Assembly (NCBI GenBank): GCA_023427085.1
Contig: JAEZBO010000143.1
Span: 1-5,231 of the forward strand
Direction of reading: 5' to 3'
Length of the DNA stretch: 5,231 nt
DNA from: Pseudomonadota bacterium
Lineage (GTDB): Bacteria > Pseudomonadota > Gammaproteobacteria > Burkholderiales > Burkholderiaceae_B
Made by a program: the position numbers and the translations under genes. Positions 4,615 through 5,231 of the stretch are shown here, piece after piece. Under the pieces are notes generated by a model. It worked only from the letters and a program-made list of their open reading frames with translations. It did no database searches and had not been told where the DNA came from. Position 1 is the stretch's first letter. Every line of letters starts with the position of its first letter.

Positions 4615-5231
4615 CCGCCGCGGTCCCACGCGGCACCGCAATGGCGGCCGCGCTGGTGGCCGCCTTGGCGGCCACGTCGATGGCTGGCGCGCCGGCCACG
4701 GCGCAGTCGAGCACCGCGCTATATGGCGTGCTCGACCTGAGCCTGACCGGCACCCATCGCGACGACGCCGGTTCGTCGCTGGGCTTGCAATCGGGCGTGC
4801 AGTCGGGCTCGCGCTGGGGCTTGCGCGGCACCCACGAGCTGGGCGGCGGGCTGCGCGCCGACTTCGTGCTCGAGAGCGGCGTGATCGCCACCACCGGCCG
4901 CTCCGCGCAAGGCAGCCGGCTGTTCGGCCGCGCCGCGTGGCTGGGCCTGTCGGGGCCGGCCGGCCAGTTGCGCGCGGGCCGGCAGACCTCGGTGTCGTCG
5001 GCGGTGCTGGCCGACTTCGATCCCTTCCTGGCCTCGTACCTGATCACCGGCGCGCAGACCTCGCTGCAGCCCTTCAACGCCAATCGCAACGACAACACGC
5101 TGGCCTACTGGAGCCCGGCGGTCGGCGGCTGGCGCGTCGCGCTGGACTACAGCTTCGATCACAACGATGACGGCGTGGCGGCCAGCGACGGCCGCAAGAG
5201 CCGCGTCGCCAGCGCCGCGCTGGTGCACCAG
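4611..5231 (+). CDS. Outer-membrane trimeric porin, N-terminal part (partial, runs off right edge)
   Basis: 207 codons are present. The product is a beta-barrel porin of the beta-proteobacterial general porin family (Porin_4 / Omp32-like), forming a diffusion channel in the outer membrane. A signal peptide ends APATA-Q, with likely cleavage after residue 31. Mature landmarks are STALYGVLDLSL (34-45, first strand), GSRWGLRGTHELGGGLRADF (66-85) with VLESGV (86-91), SRLFGRAAWLGLSGPAGQLR (102-121) and AGRQ (122-125). These correspond to the usual LYG.., GSR.G..G.EDLG.GL, R...VGL and LGRQ blocks. Later strands include NDNTLAYWSP and WRVALDYSFDHN. Typical porins have about 350-400 residues, so about half is missing. 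The GTG at 4611 is preferred over the ATG at 4641 because it gives an Arg-containing n-region and a GTGA overlap with the upstream gene. The ATG form would have an uncharged n-region. No good Shine-Dalgarno precedes either start, so coupling to the upstream gene is likely. Confidence 0.88.
   Translation, partial: MTAAVPRGTAMAAALVAALAATSMAGAPATAQSSTALYGVLDLSLTGTHRDDAGSSLGLQSGVQSGSRWGLRGTHELGGGLRADFVLESGVIATTGRSAQGSRLFGRAAWLGLSGPAGQLRAGRQTSVSSAVLADFDPFLASYLITGAQTSLQPFNANRNDNTLAYWSPAVGGWRVALDYSFDHNDDGVAASDGRKSRVASAALVHQ

Noticed and set aside
3685..4641. Minus-strand open frame opposite the DUF1624 gene
   Set aside because: It is a Gln/Arg/His-rich shadow, while the opposite strand encodes a convincing complete membrane protein.
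4641..4643. ATG at 4641 as the porin start
   Set aside because: It yields a signal peptide with no positive charge and has no good ribosome binding site; the GTG at 4611 adds an Arg and overlaps the upstream stop. It remains possible.
4427..5228. Minus-strand open frames opposite the porin gene
   Set aside because: They are low-complexity translations, and the plus strand shows ordered porin motifs.

Overview
The window is GC-rich proteobacterial DNA, roughly two-thirds G+C, with strong third-position GC. A Burkholderiales-type betaproteobacterium is the best guess. This rests on the classical beta-proteobacterial trimeric porin at the right end, the form of the HAAT-type ABC transporter, and the DUF1624-type membrane protein. 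I cannot name the genus.

Left part (1-3109), minus strand: a branched-chain-amino-acid-type (HAAT/Liv) ABC importer operon, read right to left. It contains a periplasmic substrate-binding protein (1946-3109), a LivH-type permease (991-1914, GTG start) and a LivM-type permease (50-991). The first 17 codons of the next gene (1-53) are almost certainly the LivG-type ATPase. The genes are tightly packed: a 31-nt gap, then a TGATG junction, then an ATGA junction. The binding protein looks more like the members of this superfamily found beside aromatic-acid catabolism genes than like LivJ/LivK, so the substrate may not be leucine.

Middle (3110-3444): a 335-bp divergent intergenic region. It holds a strong Shine-Dalgarno for the binding protein, a very GC-rich stretch with an 8-bp-stem inverted repeat, and a sharply bounded AT-rich island (about 3333-3366). 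The island carries an imperfect palindrome and plausible promoter elements facing both ways. A GC-rich hairpin with a UNCG-type tetraloop, followed by five T's, lies just before the rightward gene.

Right part (3445-5231), plus strand: a complete multi-pass inner-membrane protein of the DUF1624 / heparan-alpha-glucosaminide N-acetyltransferase-like family (3445-4614). Its stop codon overlaps the GTG start of an outer-membrane porin (4611 to beyond the window end) in a GTGA junction. The two appear translationally coupled.

No clearly new multi-gene system is visible. The parts most worth a second look are the leader of the rightward operon (palindrome plus hairpin with no Shine-Dalgarno), the coupling of an acyltransferase-like membrane protein to a porin, and the substrate of the ABC importer.
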